From Clostridia bacterium (GTDB lineage Bacteria; Bacillota; Clostridia; Oscillospirales; Acutalibacteraceae): DNA of 36,941 bases. The notes beneath the pieces are model-generated. The model saw only the letters and a list, made by a program, of their open reading frames with translations, made no database searches and had not been told where the DNA came from. The stretch spans positions 1 through 36,941 of the forward strand of contig JAFQOJ010000045.1 of the NCBI GenBank assembly GCA_017403265.1. The letters are read 5' to 3'. This document shows, one piece after another, positions 15,986 to 23,019 of the stretch. Both the position numbers and the translations under genes were made by a program. The number at the start of each line of letters is the position of its first letter. The stretch's first letter is position 1.

Positions 15986-16344
15986 ATATTCTCCTTTATT
16001 TCCCAATAGTATTTTCGGTGACAATCGGGAAAATCATTCATAATTCCGTGCTCGGGGTCATAAAAAACACCGTCAAAGTAAAGCGACCAATGCCAACACC
16101 TAGGTGTTTCAAGGCTTAAAATCGCAATTTTTGGAAGCCCCAGTTTATTATTTACTTCTTTTCTTTCTTTAATGTAGTCAATTTTATAATGCTCTAAGAT
16201 GTAAAACATTTCTTTTAGGGTTGTTTCACGCTCATTATTTAATAGAGCTGCAATTTCGTCTACAGTTTTGCCTGTAAGCATAGCGAGAACTGCCTGTCCG
16301 CACTGCAGTGGTGTGGGCTCTTTAATGTAGGTAGGTTTTTGCAT
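15979..16344 (-). CDS. Stand-alone C39-like papain-fold protein
   Basis: The 121-residue product resembles the peptidase C39 / papain-like fold: QCGQAVLAMLTG with nucleophile candidate Cys15, WHWSLYF with His85 and FYDPEHG with Asp96, giving a plausible Cys-His-Asp triad. Q14 may serve the oxyanion hole, but it is next to the cysteine rather than six residues before it as in transporter-linked C39 peptidases. There is no signal peptide, membrane segment or ABC transporter domain, so it acts in the cytoplasm. AAGGAGAAAT precedes the ATG. It is embedded between an AEC carrier and sufC, overlapping sufC, so it is co-translated with the Fe-S genes. The substrate is unknown. Confidence 0.75.
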   Translation of the reverse strand: MQKPTYIKEPTPLQCGQAVLAMLTGKTVDEIAALLNNERETTLKEMFYILEHYKIDYIKERKEVNNKLGLPKIAILSLETPRCWHWSLYFDGVFYDPEHGIMNDFPDCHRKYYWEIKENIC

Positions 16345-16352
16345 ATTTCTCC

Positions 16353-17273
16353 TTATTTCAGTAAATGCTCGGCAAGGGTTGCTATAAGCGGCATACTTAT
16401 AACCGACAACAGTGTTGAAAGCGATACTGCCGTTACCGATAATGATGTATCGCGCCCAAATTTTGCCGCAAACATTGTGCTTATTGCTGCGGTGGGAGCA
16501 CTAGCGCATATTGTAAGTGCTATCGGCATTGTGCCTTTAAGACCGCATACATAAAAGCCGAATACCGTTATAAGTGGGAACACCGCAAGCTTTAAAAGAA
16601 CGGAGAAAAGTAAATTTAAATCCTTAAGTCCTGCTAAAATATTGCTGTTTGCCAAATGATAACCTATTATAATCATTGGAAGTGGTGTGTTAAGAGAAGC
16701 TATATACGAAACAGGCTCGCGTAAAACGGTAGGCATAGGAATTTGTAAAATGAAAATAAGTAATGCTATTGCAAAGCCAATAACTCCCGGACTCAAAATT
16801 GCTTTTTTAGGGGTTACGGTTTTGAGTCCGTCGCCCATAAGGAATACGCCGTAGCTCCAGGTCACTACCTGAAAAACGGCAATATATGTAGCTCCGTAAA
16901 AAACACCGTCATTGCCCAAAACTGCCTGCAAAAGCGGTAAAGACATATAGCCACAGTTTGAAAAAATAATACAGAACTGTAAAACCTTTTTCCGTGAAAT
17001 ATCTTTACTTCTTATGAGCAACAGAGATAGCAGTATGAATACTATATGCGCTAAGAATGTTGCAATTAAGCCTATTCCTAAATTTTTAAGTAGCTGTGGG
17101 CTAAACGCTCTTATAAAGGAATTTATTATTGCGGCGGGGGTTACGATGTATAAAACAACATCGGTCATACCCTTTACGGCGCCTTCATTTAATATTTTGG
17201 TTTTATTCAGTATGAATCCTAAAAATATTAGAATGAATAGAATAACAACCTGTGTAAAAACAGTTTCGAACAT
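16353..17273 (-). CDS. AEC-family (auxin efflux carrier-like) transporter
   Basis: The 306-residue protein has about ten hydrophobic segments arranged as two inverted halves, starting VVILFILIFLGFILNKTKILN and with the family's ILSPGVIGFAIALLIF and GTMPIALTICASAPTA motifs. Bacterial AEC carriers move organic acids such as malate or other small anions; the substrate is not evident. Its ATG overlaps the galT stop codon (TAATG) and the C39-like gene follows after eight bases, so it is a firm operon member. Confidence 0.9.
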   Translation of the reverse strand: MFETVFTQVVILFILIFLGFILNKTKILNEGAVKGMTDVVLYIVTPAAIINSFIRAFSPQLLKNLGIGLIATFLAHIVFILLSLLLIRSKDISRKKVLQFCIIFSNCGYMSLPLLQAVLGNDGVFYGATYIAVFQVVTWSYGVFLMGDGLKTVTPKKAILSPGVIGFAIALLIFILQIPMPTVLREPVSYIASLNTPLPMIIIGYHLANSNILAGLKDLNLLFSVLLKLAVFPLITVFGFYVCGLKGTMPIALTICASAPTAAISTMFAAKFGRDTSLSVTAVSLSTLLSVISMPLIATLAEHLLK

Positions 17274-18751
17274 TATTTAACAACCTTTGCAAAGCGTAAA
17301 AAGTCTTCGGTATTTTTGAATACACCGGCATCGGACAAAACCTTAGCAAAAATAATACCTATTTCATCTTCTATTATTTTATCTATATTTTCCTTGTTTA
17401 TATCGTTATACTTTTGCTTAATTTCTTCTGCCCAATCGGAATGTTTTTCTAAAATTTCGTCATTTTTAATATCGCGGTTTTCGAGTATAGCAGTTTTAAG
17501 TAATGCCATCTCGTTTTTAAGGCGGGCAGGAAGTACTGCTAGTCCCATAACCTCAATAAGACCGATGTTTTCCTTTTTGATGTGGTGAAGCTCGGCGTGG
17601 GGGTGGTAAACACCCATAGGATGCTCGTCGGTGGTGATATTGTTGCGAAGAACTAAATCAAGCTCGTAATTTTCACCGTTTTTGCGTGCAATGGGAGTTA
17701 TGGTATTATGGGGTGTGCCGTCGGTTTCTGAGAAGATAAATGCAGTTTCATCAGTATATCTGCGCCAAGCCGACAAAATCTTATCAGCCAAAGCTATAAG
17801 TCTTTCGGTATCGGGACAAGATAAACGGATAACCGACATCGGCCATTTTACAATGCCTGCCTTGATATCAGAAAACCCTTCAAAGCTTAAATCGGTTTCA
17901 ACCGGTGCCTTTGCCATAGCAAAGGTGTAGTTACCGCCTTGGAAATGGTCATGGCTTAAAATAGAACCGCCCACAATAGGTAAATCGGCATTAGAGCCTA
18001 CAAAGTAATGGGGGAAAAGCTTTACAAAATCTAAAAGCTTTCTAAAGGTGGCGGTATTTATTGCCATAGGTGTATGCTCTTGATTAAAGACAATACAATG
18101 CTCGTTATAGTAAACATAGGGGGAGTACTGCATACACCAGTCGGTACCGTTTATTGTGACGGGAATAACGCGGTGGTTTTGACGGGCAGGGAAGTTAAGC
18201 CTTCCTTTATAACCCTCACACTCCTTACAAAGCATACACTTAGGATAGCCCGATTGCTTTGCGTTTTTAGCTGCGGCAATTGCCTTGGGGTCCTTTTCGG
18301 GTTTTGAAAGGTTTATTGTAATATCAAGGTCGCCGTATCCTGTTTTGGTTACCCATTTAACATCCTTGGCTATTCGGTAACGGCGTATATAGTCACTGTC
18401 ACAGCTGAATTTATAGTACCAATCTGTAGCGGCTTTAGGCGACTGGTTATAAAGGGATAAAAACTTTTCGGTAACAACGCTTGGCGGCGGCAGTAACGCC
18501 GACATAAGTTTTGTGTCAAACAAATCGCGTTCGGTGATATTGTCGTTTATAATTCCTACAGAAACCGCATAATCAAGCAGTTCTTTTAAGGTCTGTTCCA
18601 AATTCACATTAGAAAAGGTGTCAGTGCATTCGTATTCGTCAAGGTTTAAAATTTCCAAAAGGCGATTGGTTACAAAAACCTCATCGCGCTTATTTACGAG
18701 ACCGCACTCAAGTCCATAGCAAACTAATTTTCTTATACTTTTATTTACCAT
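17273..18751 (-). CDS. galT: UDP-glucose--hexose-1-phosphate uridylyltransferase GalT (class II)
   Basis: GalT exchanges UMP between UDP-glucose and galactose-1-phosphate in the Leloir pathway. The 492-residue size and sequence match the class II form of Firmicutes. The catalytic H-x-H is in GGSILSHDHFQGG (H267, H269), and a CMLCKECEG cysteine set (C172, C175, C178) precedes it. ATG 18751 is preferred because GGAG lies nine bases upstream; the longer frame to 18772 lacks a site. galK and galE are not here. It is the first gene of a five-gene operon behind a consensus promoter. Confidence 0.94.
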   Translation of the reverse strand: MVNKSIRKLVCYGLECGLVNKRDEVFVTNRLLEILNLDEYECTDTFSNVNLEQTLKELLDYAVSVGIINDNITERDLFDTKLMSALLPPPSVVTEKFLSLYNQSPKAATDWYYKFSCDSDYIRRYRIAKDVKWVTKTGYGDLDITINLSKPEKDPKAIAAAKNAKQSGYPKCMLCKECEGYKGRLNFPARQNHRVIPVTINGTDWCMQYSPYVYYNEHCIVFNQEHTPMAINTATFRKLLDFVKLFPHYFVGSNADLPIVGGSILSHDHFQGGNYTFAMAKAPVETDLSFEGFSDIKAGIVKWPMSVIRLSCPDTERLIALADKILSAWRRYTDETAFIFSETDGTPHNTITPIARKNGENYELDLVLRNNITTDEHPMGVYHPHAELHHIKKENIGLIEVMGLAVLPARLKNEMALLKTAILENRDIKNDEILEKHSDWAEEIKQKYNDINKENIDKIIEDEIGIIFAKVLSDAGVFKNTEDFLRFAKVVK

Positions 18752-18780
18752 AATTTTCAACTCCAAACACATCTTGTAAA

Positions 18781-18810
18781 ATTATACTATATAGTAAGCG
18801 GGTATGTCAA
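18781..18810 (-). promoter_or_regulatory. Sigma-A promoter for the galT-to-sufB operon
   Basis: On the minus strand perfect TTGACA (18805-18810) is followed by an 18-base spacer and perfect TATAAT (18781-18786), 30 bases before the galT start. The spacer contains the palindromic ACTATATAGT-type sequence next to the -10, a possible but unproven operator. Confidence 0.8.
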
Positions 18811-18842
18811 TTATAAAGCCAAGAAAAATGTAAATTTTTTGC

Positions 18843-18871
18843 TTGACAAAGCGGTAATGCTATGGTAGAAT
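18843..18871 (+). promoter_or_regulatory. Promoter for rplU-prp-rpmA
   Basis: TTGACA (18843-18848), a 17-base spacer and TAGAAT (18866-18871). It is divergent from the galT promoter, and about 85 bases of leader separate it from rplU. Confidence 0.8.
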
Positions 18872-18873
18872 GG

Positions 18874-18955
18874 TTAAGCCGCATATTGTGGGCTTTTTAA
18901 GTTGCGCCTATTTTAGCGCACGCCTATTGTAGCGAGACTGAAAATAAGCAGGTGA
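18874..18955 (+). ncRNA. Candidate L21 leader (autoregulatory mRNA structure)
   Basis: The untranslated leader of rplU contains a TGCGC/GCGCA stem (18903-18907 with 18916-18920) and two near-identical 14-mers, CGCCTATTTTAGCG (18905-18918) and CGCCTATTGTAGCG (18921-18934), each able to close with CGC/GCG. Position and form fit the known L21 leader of Firmicutes, through which L21 is thought to repress its own operon. I have not matched it to the formal model. Confidence 0.55.
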
Positions 18956-18959
18956 AAAA

Positions 18960-19265
18960 ATGTACGCGATTATCGAAACCGGCGGAAAGCAATACCGTGT
19001 TCAAAACGGCGATGTTATCTACATCGAAAAGCTTAACGCAGAGATTGACGAAGAAGTTACCTTCGACAAGGTTGTTGCTGTAAACAACAGAACTTTAAAG
19101 GTTGGTAAGCCCTATGTTAAAGATGCTTTCGTTAAAGGCACCGTTTTAAAGAACGGCAAGGGCAAGAAGATTACTGTCTTCACTTACAAGCCTAAAAAAG
19201 GTTGCGCTCGCAAAATGGGTCACAGACAACCTTACACTAAAGTACAAATTACTGAAATCGGCTAA
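18960..19265 (+). CDS. rplU: 50S ribosomal protein L21
   Basis: The 101-residue product starts [20 protein letters not shown] and ends in the basic [14 protein letters not shown], the canonical L21 sequence. L21 binds 23S rRNA domain I. It heads the universally conserved rplU-prp-rpmA operon of Firmicutes. AGCAGGTG precedes the ATG. A structured leader lies upstream. Confidence 0.97.
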   Translation: MYAIIETGGKQYRVQNGDVIYIEKLNAEIDEEVTFDKVVAVNNRTLKVGKPYVKDAFVKGTVLKNGKGKKITVFTYKPKKGCARKMGHRQPYTKVQITEIG

Positions 19266-19271
19266 TTTAGT

Positions 19272-19604
19272 ATGACTAGTGTGAAATTTTTGGCTGATAA
19301 AAATTCGGTTTACGGGTTTGAAATCAGCGGTCACAGTAGCGTTAACTGTGACGATGAAGTCGGTAAAACAGTATGTGCGGCAGTTTCAAGTGCGGCATAT
19401 ATGGCAGCAAACACCATTACCGAAATTATCGGTGATAAAGCCGATATAAAGGTAGATGATGCCGAAATGAGTTTTAAGTGTAAAAATCCGAGTGAAGCTA
19501 CTATAAAGGTGCTTTCGGGACTTAAGCTTCACTTAACATCATTATCCGACGATTACAGTAACAATATCAAAATTATTGGAGGTGCAAAAAATGTTAAAGA
19601 TTAA
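19272..19604 (+). CDS. prp: Ribosomal-processing cysteine protease Prp
   Basis: Prp (formerly YsxB) removes the N-terminal extension of ribosomal protein L27, a step required for functional ribosomes in Firmicutes. The 110-residue product has the catalytic His21 in ISGHSS and Cys35 in [10 protein letters not shown], the expected spacing for the family. It lies between L21 and L27 and overlaps the rpmA start by 14 bases. The matching substrate site is present in the L27 encoded downstream. The ribosome site is weak, suggesting low expression or coupling to rplU. Confidence 0.94.
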   Translation: MTSVKFLADKNSVYGFEISGHSSVNCDDEVGKTVCAAVSSAAYMAANTITEIIGDKADIKVDDAEMSFKCKNPSEATIKVLSGLKLHLTSLSDDYSNNIKIIGGAKNVKD

Positions 19605-19875
19605 CATTCAGTTATTCGCTCATAAAAAGGGTGTTGGTTCTACAAAGAACGGTCGTGACAGTGAGTCCAAGCGTCTTGGTGTTAAGCGCGCTGACGGTCA
19701 GTTTGTTTTAGCTGGTAATATCCTCGTTCGTCAAAGAGGTACCCACATTCATGCGGGCAATAATGTTGGCCGTGGTTCTGATGACACTTTATTTGCCCTT
19801 ATCGATGGTAAGGTTAAATTTGAAAGAGTTGGCAGAGACAGAAAACAAGTTAGCATTTACGCTGTTGAGCAATAA
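19591..19875 (+). CDS. rpmA: 50S ribosomal protein L27 with Prp-cleaved extension
   Basis: L27 reaches the peptidyl-transferase centre with its N-terminus. The 94-residue precursor starts MLKINIQLF and continues [15 protein letters not shown], so the mature chain would begin at AHKKG after Prp cuts behind Phe9. GGAGG lies immediately upstream at 19578-19582, fixing the ATG at 19591; the longer frame from 19576 is rejected. The rest of the protein is normal L27. A strong terminator follows. Confidence 0.97.
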   Translation: MLKINIQLFAHKKGVGSTKNGRDSESKRLGVKRADGQFVLAGNILVRQRGTHIHAGNNVGRGSDDTLFALIDGKVKFERVGRDRKQVSIYAVEQ

Positions 19876-19883
19876 AAATTATG

Positions 19884-19919
19884 GCCCGAGTGCTTTACGG
19901 CATTCGGGCTAGTTTTTTA
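19884..19919 (+). terminator. Terminator after rpmA
   Basis: Bases 19884-19893 pair with 19900-19909 (10 positions, one G-U, six-base loop), followed by TAGTTTTTT. Confidence 0.9.
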
Positions 19920-19957
19920 AGGTTTAATTGTATATACTGACAAAAGAGGGTTTTATT

Positions 19958-20335
19958 ATGAAAAATTGTCATGTTTGCAATCAACTTTGTGATGATAATG
20001 CAGAGCTTTGTCCTATTTGCGGTGCCGATATTTCGGGCGACGGCGAAGTGAAAGAGGAAGTCACAAAAGAAGAGGAGAAGATTGAGCCGGTATTACTAAC
20101 TACTTTTGAGGATTTAGTTTCGGCAGAAATTTTTAAGGATGTACTAACCGATAATAAAATTCCCTATTCCGATAGCGAAGACGCTATGAAAGTTGTTTTC
20201 GGCGGTGGCTTTTCCGCTGAAGAAATTTATGTTGATAAAACTGATTTTGATAAAGCAAGAGAGCTTTTGGAAGAATTTTTAGCCAGTTCAGTTTCATTTG
20301 ATGAAGAGTTTGACGGCGAAATCGAAGATATTTAA
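19958..20335 (+). CDS. Zinc-ribbon protein with DUF2007-like domain
   Basis: The 125-residue product has an N-terminal zinc ribbon (C4, C7, C18, C21 in CHVC and CPIC), an acidic lysine/glutamate linker (about 32-48) and a DUF2007-like domain (about 50-112: LTTFEDLVSAEIFKDVL, then IYVDKTDFDKARELLEEF). DUF2007 proteins are called putative signal-transducing, without a defined function. The start at 19958 follows AAGAGGG. It lies between the rpmA terminator and obg, 11 bases before obg, and is probably cotranscribed with obg. Confidence 0.82.
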   Translation: MKNCHVCNQLCDDNAELCPICGADISGDGEVKEEVTKEEEKIEPVLLTTFEDLVSAEIFKDVLTDNKIPYSDSEDAMKVVFGGGFSAEEIYVDKTDFDKARELLEEFLASSVSFDEEFDGEIEDI

Positions 20336-20346
20336 AGGAAATTATA

Positions 20347-21618
20347 ATGTTTGTAGATATTGCAAAAATACATTTAAAGGCAGGTAAGGGCGGCGACGGT
20401 GCCGTTTCCTTTCATAGAGAAAAATATGTAGCGGCAGGCGGCCCCGACGGCGGTGACGGTGGTAGAGGCGGAGATATTGTCTTTAAAGCTGACAGTAATC
20501 TTTCCACCTTGGCGGATTTTCGCTATAAGCGTAAATATGCAGCACTCCCCGGGGACAATGGCGGAACTTCACGCTGTACGGGTAAAAGCGCTCAAAACTT
20601 GGTTATAAGCGTGCCTGTAGGTACTGTGGTTAAGGATGCGGAAACTGGCAGAATTATTGCAGATATTTCTGACGGCGAGTCGGTTGTTATTGCCAAAGGC
20701 GGTAACGGCGGTTGGGGTAATCAGCATTTTGCTACTTCAACAAGACAGATCCCCCGTTTTGCTAAAAGCGGAGAACCGGGTGAAGAGCTTGATGTAACAC
20801 TTGAGCTTAAGCTCTTAGCCGATGTAGGTCTTATAGGCTTCCCGAATGTTGGTAAATCCACTTTGGTTTCGGTTGTGTCACAAGCTAAGCCTAAAATCGC
20901 CAACTACCATTTTACTACCCTTACTCCTGTTTTGGGTGTTGTAAGTATGGGTGAAGGTAGCTCGTTCGTTATGGCAGATATCCCCGGTCTTATTGAAGGT
21001 GCGGGTGAAGGCGTGGGTCTAGGTCACGAGTTTTTACGCCATGTTGAGCGTTGCCGAATGCTACTTCATGTTTTGGATATTTCGGGTAGTGAGGGCAGAG
21101 ACCCCATAGACGATTTTCACAAAATAAATAAAGAGCTTGCGGTGTTTAGTGATGAACTAAAGGACCGTCCGCAGATAGTTGTAGGTAACAAGTGCGACCT
21201 TATAGAAGAAGACGAAATTGAAAGAATTAAAACGCATTTTGAAAATAAGGGTTATAAATTTTTTCCAATTATGGCAGCTATTGCAGAGGGTACAAAAGAG
21301 CTTGTAGACTATATCGCGGCAGAGTTGGCTAAACTACCGCCAATAAAGAAGTTTGAAGCAGAGCCTAAGCCAGTAGACTTTGAACCCAAGAATTTGCGCA
21401 AGTTTAGTATTCGCGAAGCAAACGGTGTTTACTATGTTGAAGACTGCGACTGGTTAATGGAGGTTATGAATAATGTTGACCCCGATGACTACGAGTCGCT
21501 TCAGTATTTTGAGCGTGTTATCCGCGAATGCGGTATTATTGACGCACTCTTAAAGGCGGGTATCGGCGAAGGTGATACTGTAAACATTCTTGACATTGAA
21601 TTTGATTTTGTTAATTAG
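20347..21618 (+). CDS. obg: GTPase ObgE/CgtA
   Basis: Obg is an essential GTPase acting in 50S assembly, ppGpp response and, in spore-formers, sporulation. The 423-residue protein has the glycine-rich Obg fold (1-158), the G domain with G1 GFPNVGKST, G3 DIPGLIEGA and G4 NKCD, and a C-terminal OCT domain (about 345-423, KFSIREANGVYYVE). All GTPase motifs are intact. It follows the rplU-rpmA operon as in most Firmicutes. The following mrnC gene starts nine bases after its stop. Confidence 0.97.
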   Translation: MFVDIAKIHLKAGKGGDGAVSFHREKYVAAGGPDGGDGGRGGDIVFKADSNLSTLADFRYKRKYAALPGDNGGTSRCTGKSAQNLVISVPVGTVVKDAETGRIIADISDGESVVIAKGGNGGWGNQHFATSTRQIPRFAKSGEPGEELDVTLELKLLADVGLIGFPNVGKSTLVSVVSQAKPKIANYHFTTLTPVLGVVSMGEGSSFVMADIPGLIEGAGEGVGLGHEFLRHVERCRMLLHVLDISGSEGRDPIDDFHKINKELAVFSDELKDRPQIVVGNKCDLIEEDEIERIKTHFENKGYKFFPIMAAIAEGTKELVDYIAAELAKLPPIKKFEAEPKPVDFEPKNLRKFSIREANGVYYVEDCDWLMEVMNNVDPDDYESLQYFERVIRECGIIDALLKAGIGEGDTVNILDIEFDFVN

Positions 21619-21627
21619 GTGAATGAT

Positions 21628-22014
21628 ATGAATAATCCTAATTTATTAAGTCCTTCGGTTTTGGCTTTTGTGGGTGATGCGGTTTACGGGCTTTATGTAA
21701 GAACATATTTGGCAAATATTAACCGCCCGTCAGGTGAGCTTCACAAATCTTCGGTAAAATTGGTTAACGCAACCGCGCAGGCAAAAGCGTTCCACCTTAT
21801 TGAGCCGTTGCTCACTGAAAAAGAGCTTTCGGTTTTTAAAAGGGGTAGAAACTTTCATACGGGTAACACCCCTAAAAACTCTACAGGTGGCGAATATCAT
21901 TTGGCCACTGGGCTTGAAACACTTTTTGGTTTTCTTTATCTAAGCGGTGAAAATGACCGAGCAAAAATGCTATTTGATATAATATGGAAAAAAGAAATGG
22001 ATACACTAGTATAA
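21628..22014 (+). CDS. mrnC: Mini-ribonuclease III
   Basis: Mini-III is an RNase III-like enzyme without a dsRNA-binding domain; in Bacillus it matures 23S rRNA. The 128-residue product has LAFVGDAVYGLYVR with the catalytic aspartate and the second motif ATGLETLFGFLYL with the glutamate. ATG 21628 follows TAGGTGA; a GTG at 21619 directly after the obg stop would add three residues. Its own stop codon lies in the loop of the terminator that follows. Confidence 0.93.
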   Translation: MNNPNLLSPSVLAFVGDAVYGLYVRTYLANINRPSGELHKSSVKLVNATAQAKAFHLIEPLLTEKELSVFKRGRNFHTGNTPKNSTGGEYHLATGLETLFGFLYLSGENDRAKMLFDIIWKKEMDTLV

Positions 22015-22035
22015 AGTGTATCCATTTTATTTTTT
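21997..22035 (+). terminator. Terminator overlapping the end of mrnC
   Basis: Bases 21997-22007 pair perfectly with 22015-22025 (11 bp). The seven-base loop (22008-22014) contains the mrnC TAA. TTTATTTTTT follows. Confidence 0.85.
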
Positions 22036-22047
22036 GGGGTGGTATTG

Positions 22048-22890
22048 TTGAAAATAAAAGCGTTTCTTTGGGATTTTCTTTTCTTCCTGTTCGGTAGTGC
22101 GGTGTATTCGGTGGCGGTGCTTACATTTTTGTCACCTAATGAAATCTCTCCCGGCGGTGTAACAGGTATTGCTATAGTGCTAAACTACCTTTTCTCACTG
22201 CCATTAGGCTTGACGGTTTTTATAATAAACATTCCGATTTTAGTTACGGGATTTTTCAAATTCGGAAAAGCCTTTATTTTAAAAACTGCGGTGGCTACGG
22301 CTTGTGTTTCGGTGGTTATTGATATTTTCGAGCTTTTCCTGCCCAGTCTCAAAATTGATTTAATTTTGGCTTCGGTGTTTGGTGGTAGCCTTATGGGTCT
22401 TGGCATTAGTATAATAATGTTACGCGGCAGTACCACGGGCGGCGTGGATATTATAGCCAAAATTATAAATGAGCGTTTTCCCTATTTTAGTGTGGGTAAA
22501 ACAATGCTGTTTATAGACGCGGCGATTATAGCCTTAACGGCAATAGTTTACAAAAACGCTCAAAGTGCACTTTATTCAATAGTAACACTTTATGCGTCGG
22601 CTAAAATAATGGACCTAATGCTATACGGTGCCGACAAGGGAAAGATAGTTTATATAATAAGTGAGCAAACACAAGATATAGTGTATGACATTTTACACGT
22701 TATTAATCGTGGAGTGACCATTATCGATATAACAGGCGGGTATAAGCAAGAGAAAAAGCAGATGATAATGTGCACGGTAAGGCGTAACGAAGTGCATACA
22801 GTATATAAAAGCGTAAGAAACCACGATAATAAGGCTTTTATCGTGGTGGCAGAGGCGGGAGAAATATATGGTAAGGGTTTTGAAAAATAA
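22048..22890 (+). CDS. YitT family membrane protein
   Basis: The 280-residue protein has about five membrane segments in the N-terminal two thirds (DUF161 repeats, with SPGGVTGIAIVLNYL and RGSTTGGVDIIAKII) and a C-terminal cytoplasmic DUF2179 domain (VYIISEQTQDIVYDIL to the end). Family members are widespread in Firmicutes; their function is unknown. The start is uncertain: TTG 22048 is preferred because GGGGTGG ends five bases before it, with GTG 22039 and TTG 22045 as alternatives. It is separated from mrnC by a terminator. Confidence 0.88.
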   Translation: MKIKAFLWDFLFFLFGSAVYSVAVLTFLSPNEISPGGVTGIAIVLNYLFSLPLGLTVFIINIPILVTGFFKFGKAFILKTAVATACVSVVIDIFELFLPSLKIDLILASVFGGSLMGLGISIIMLRGSTTGGVDIIAKIINERFPYFSVGKTMLFIDAAIIALTAIVYKNAQSALYSIVTLYASAKIMDLMLYGADKGKIVYIISEQTQDIVYDILHVINRGVTIIDITGGYKQEKKQMIMCTVRRNEVHTVYKSVRNHDNKAFIVVAEAGEIYGKGFEK

Positions 22891-22914
22891 TTTTTAAAAA
22901 ATTAGAAAAAACTA

Positions 22915-22942
22915 TTGATATTTCTATTATTTGTGGTATAAT
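22915..22942 (+). promoter_or_regulatory. Promoter for nrdD-nrdG
   Basis: TTGATA (22915-22920), a 16-base spacer and perfect TATAAT (22937-22942). The nrdD start is about 77 bases downstream. Confidence 0.65.
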
Positions 22943-22953
22943 AATCTTTGCTA

Positions 22954-22969
22954 ATACAAGATATTGTGT
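22954..22969 (+). promoter_or_regulatory. Candidate NrdR box
   Basis: ATACAAGATATTGTGT matches the known NrdR consensus acaCwATATaTwGtgt at 14 of 16 positions. It lies 11 bases after the -10 box of the nrdD promoter, where binding would block transcription. A second, weak match (about 9 of 16) lies at 22921-22936 inside the promoter spacer; NrdR sites usually come in pairs, about three turns apart. Confidence 0.6.
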
Positions 22970-23019
22970 TTTTAATATGATTAAAACTTGTGAAAAAACC
23001 AGATTTGTGAGGTAATATT

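Noticed and set aside
22921-22936. Second NrdR box upstream of nrdD
   Set aside because: Only about 9 of 16 positions match and spacing to the good box is 33 bases, so it is mentioned but not listed as a separate feature.
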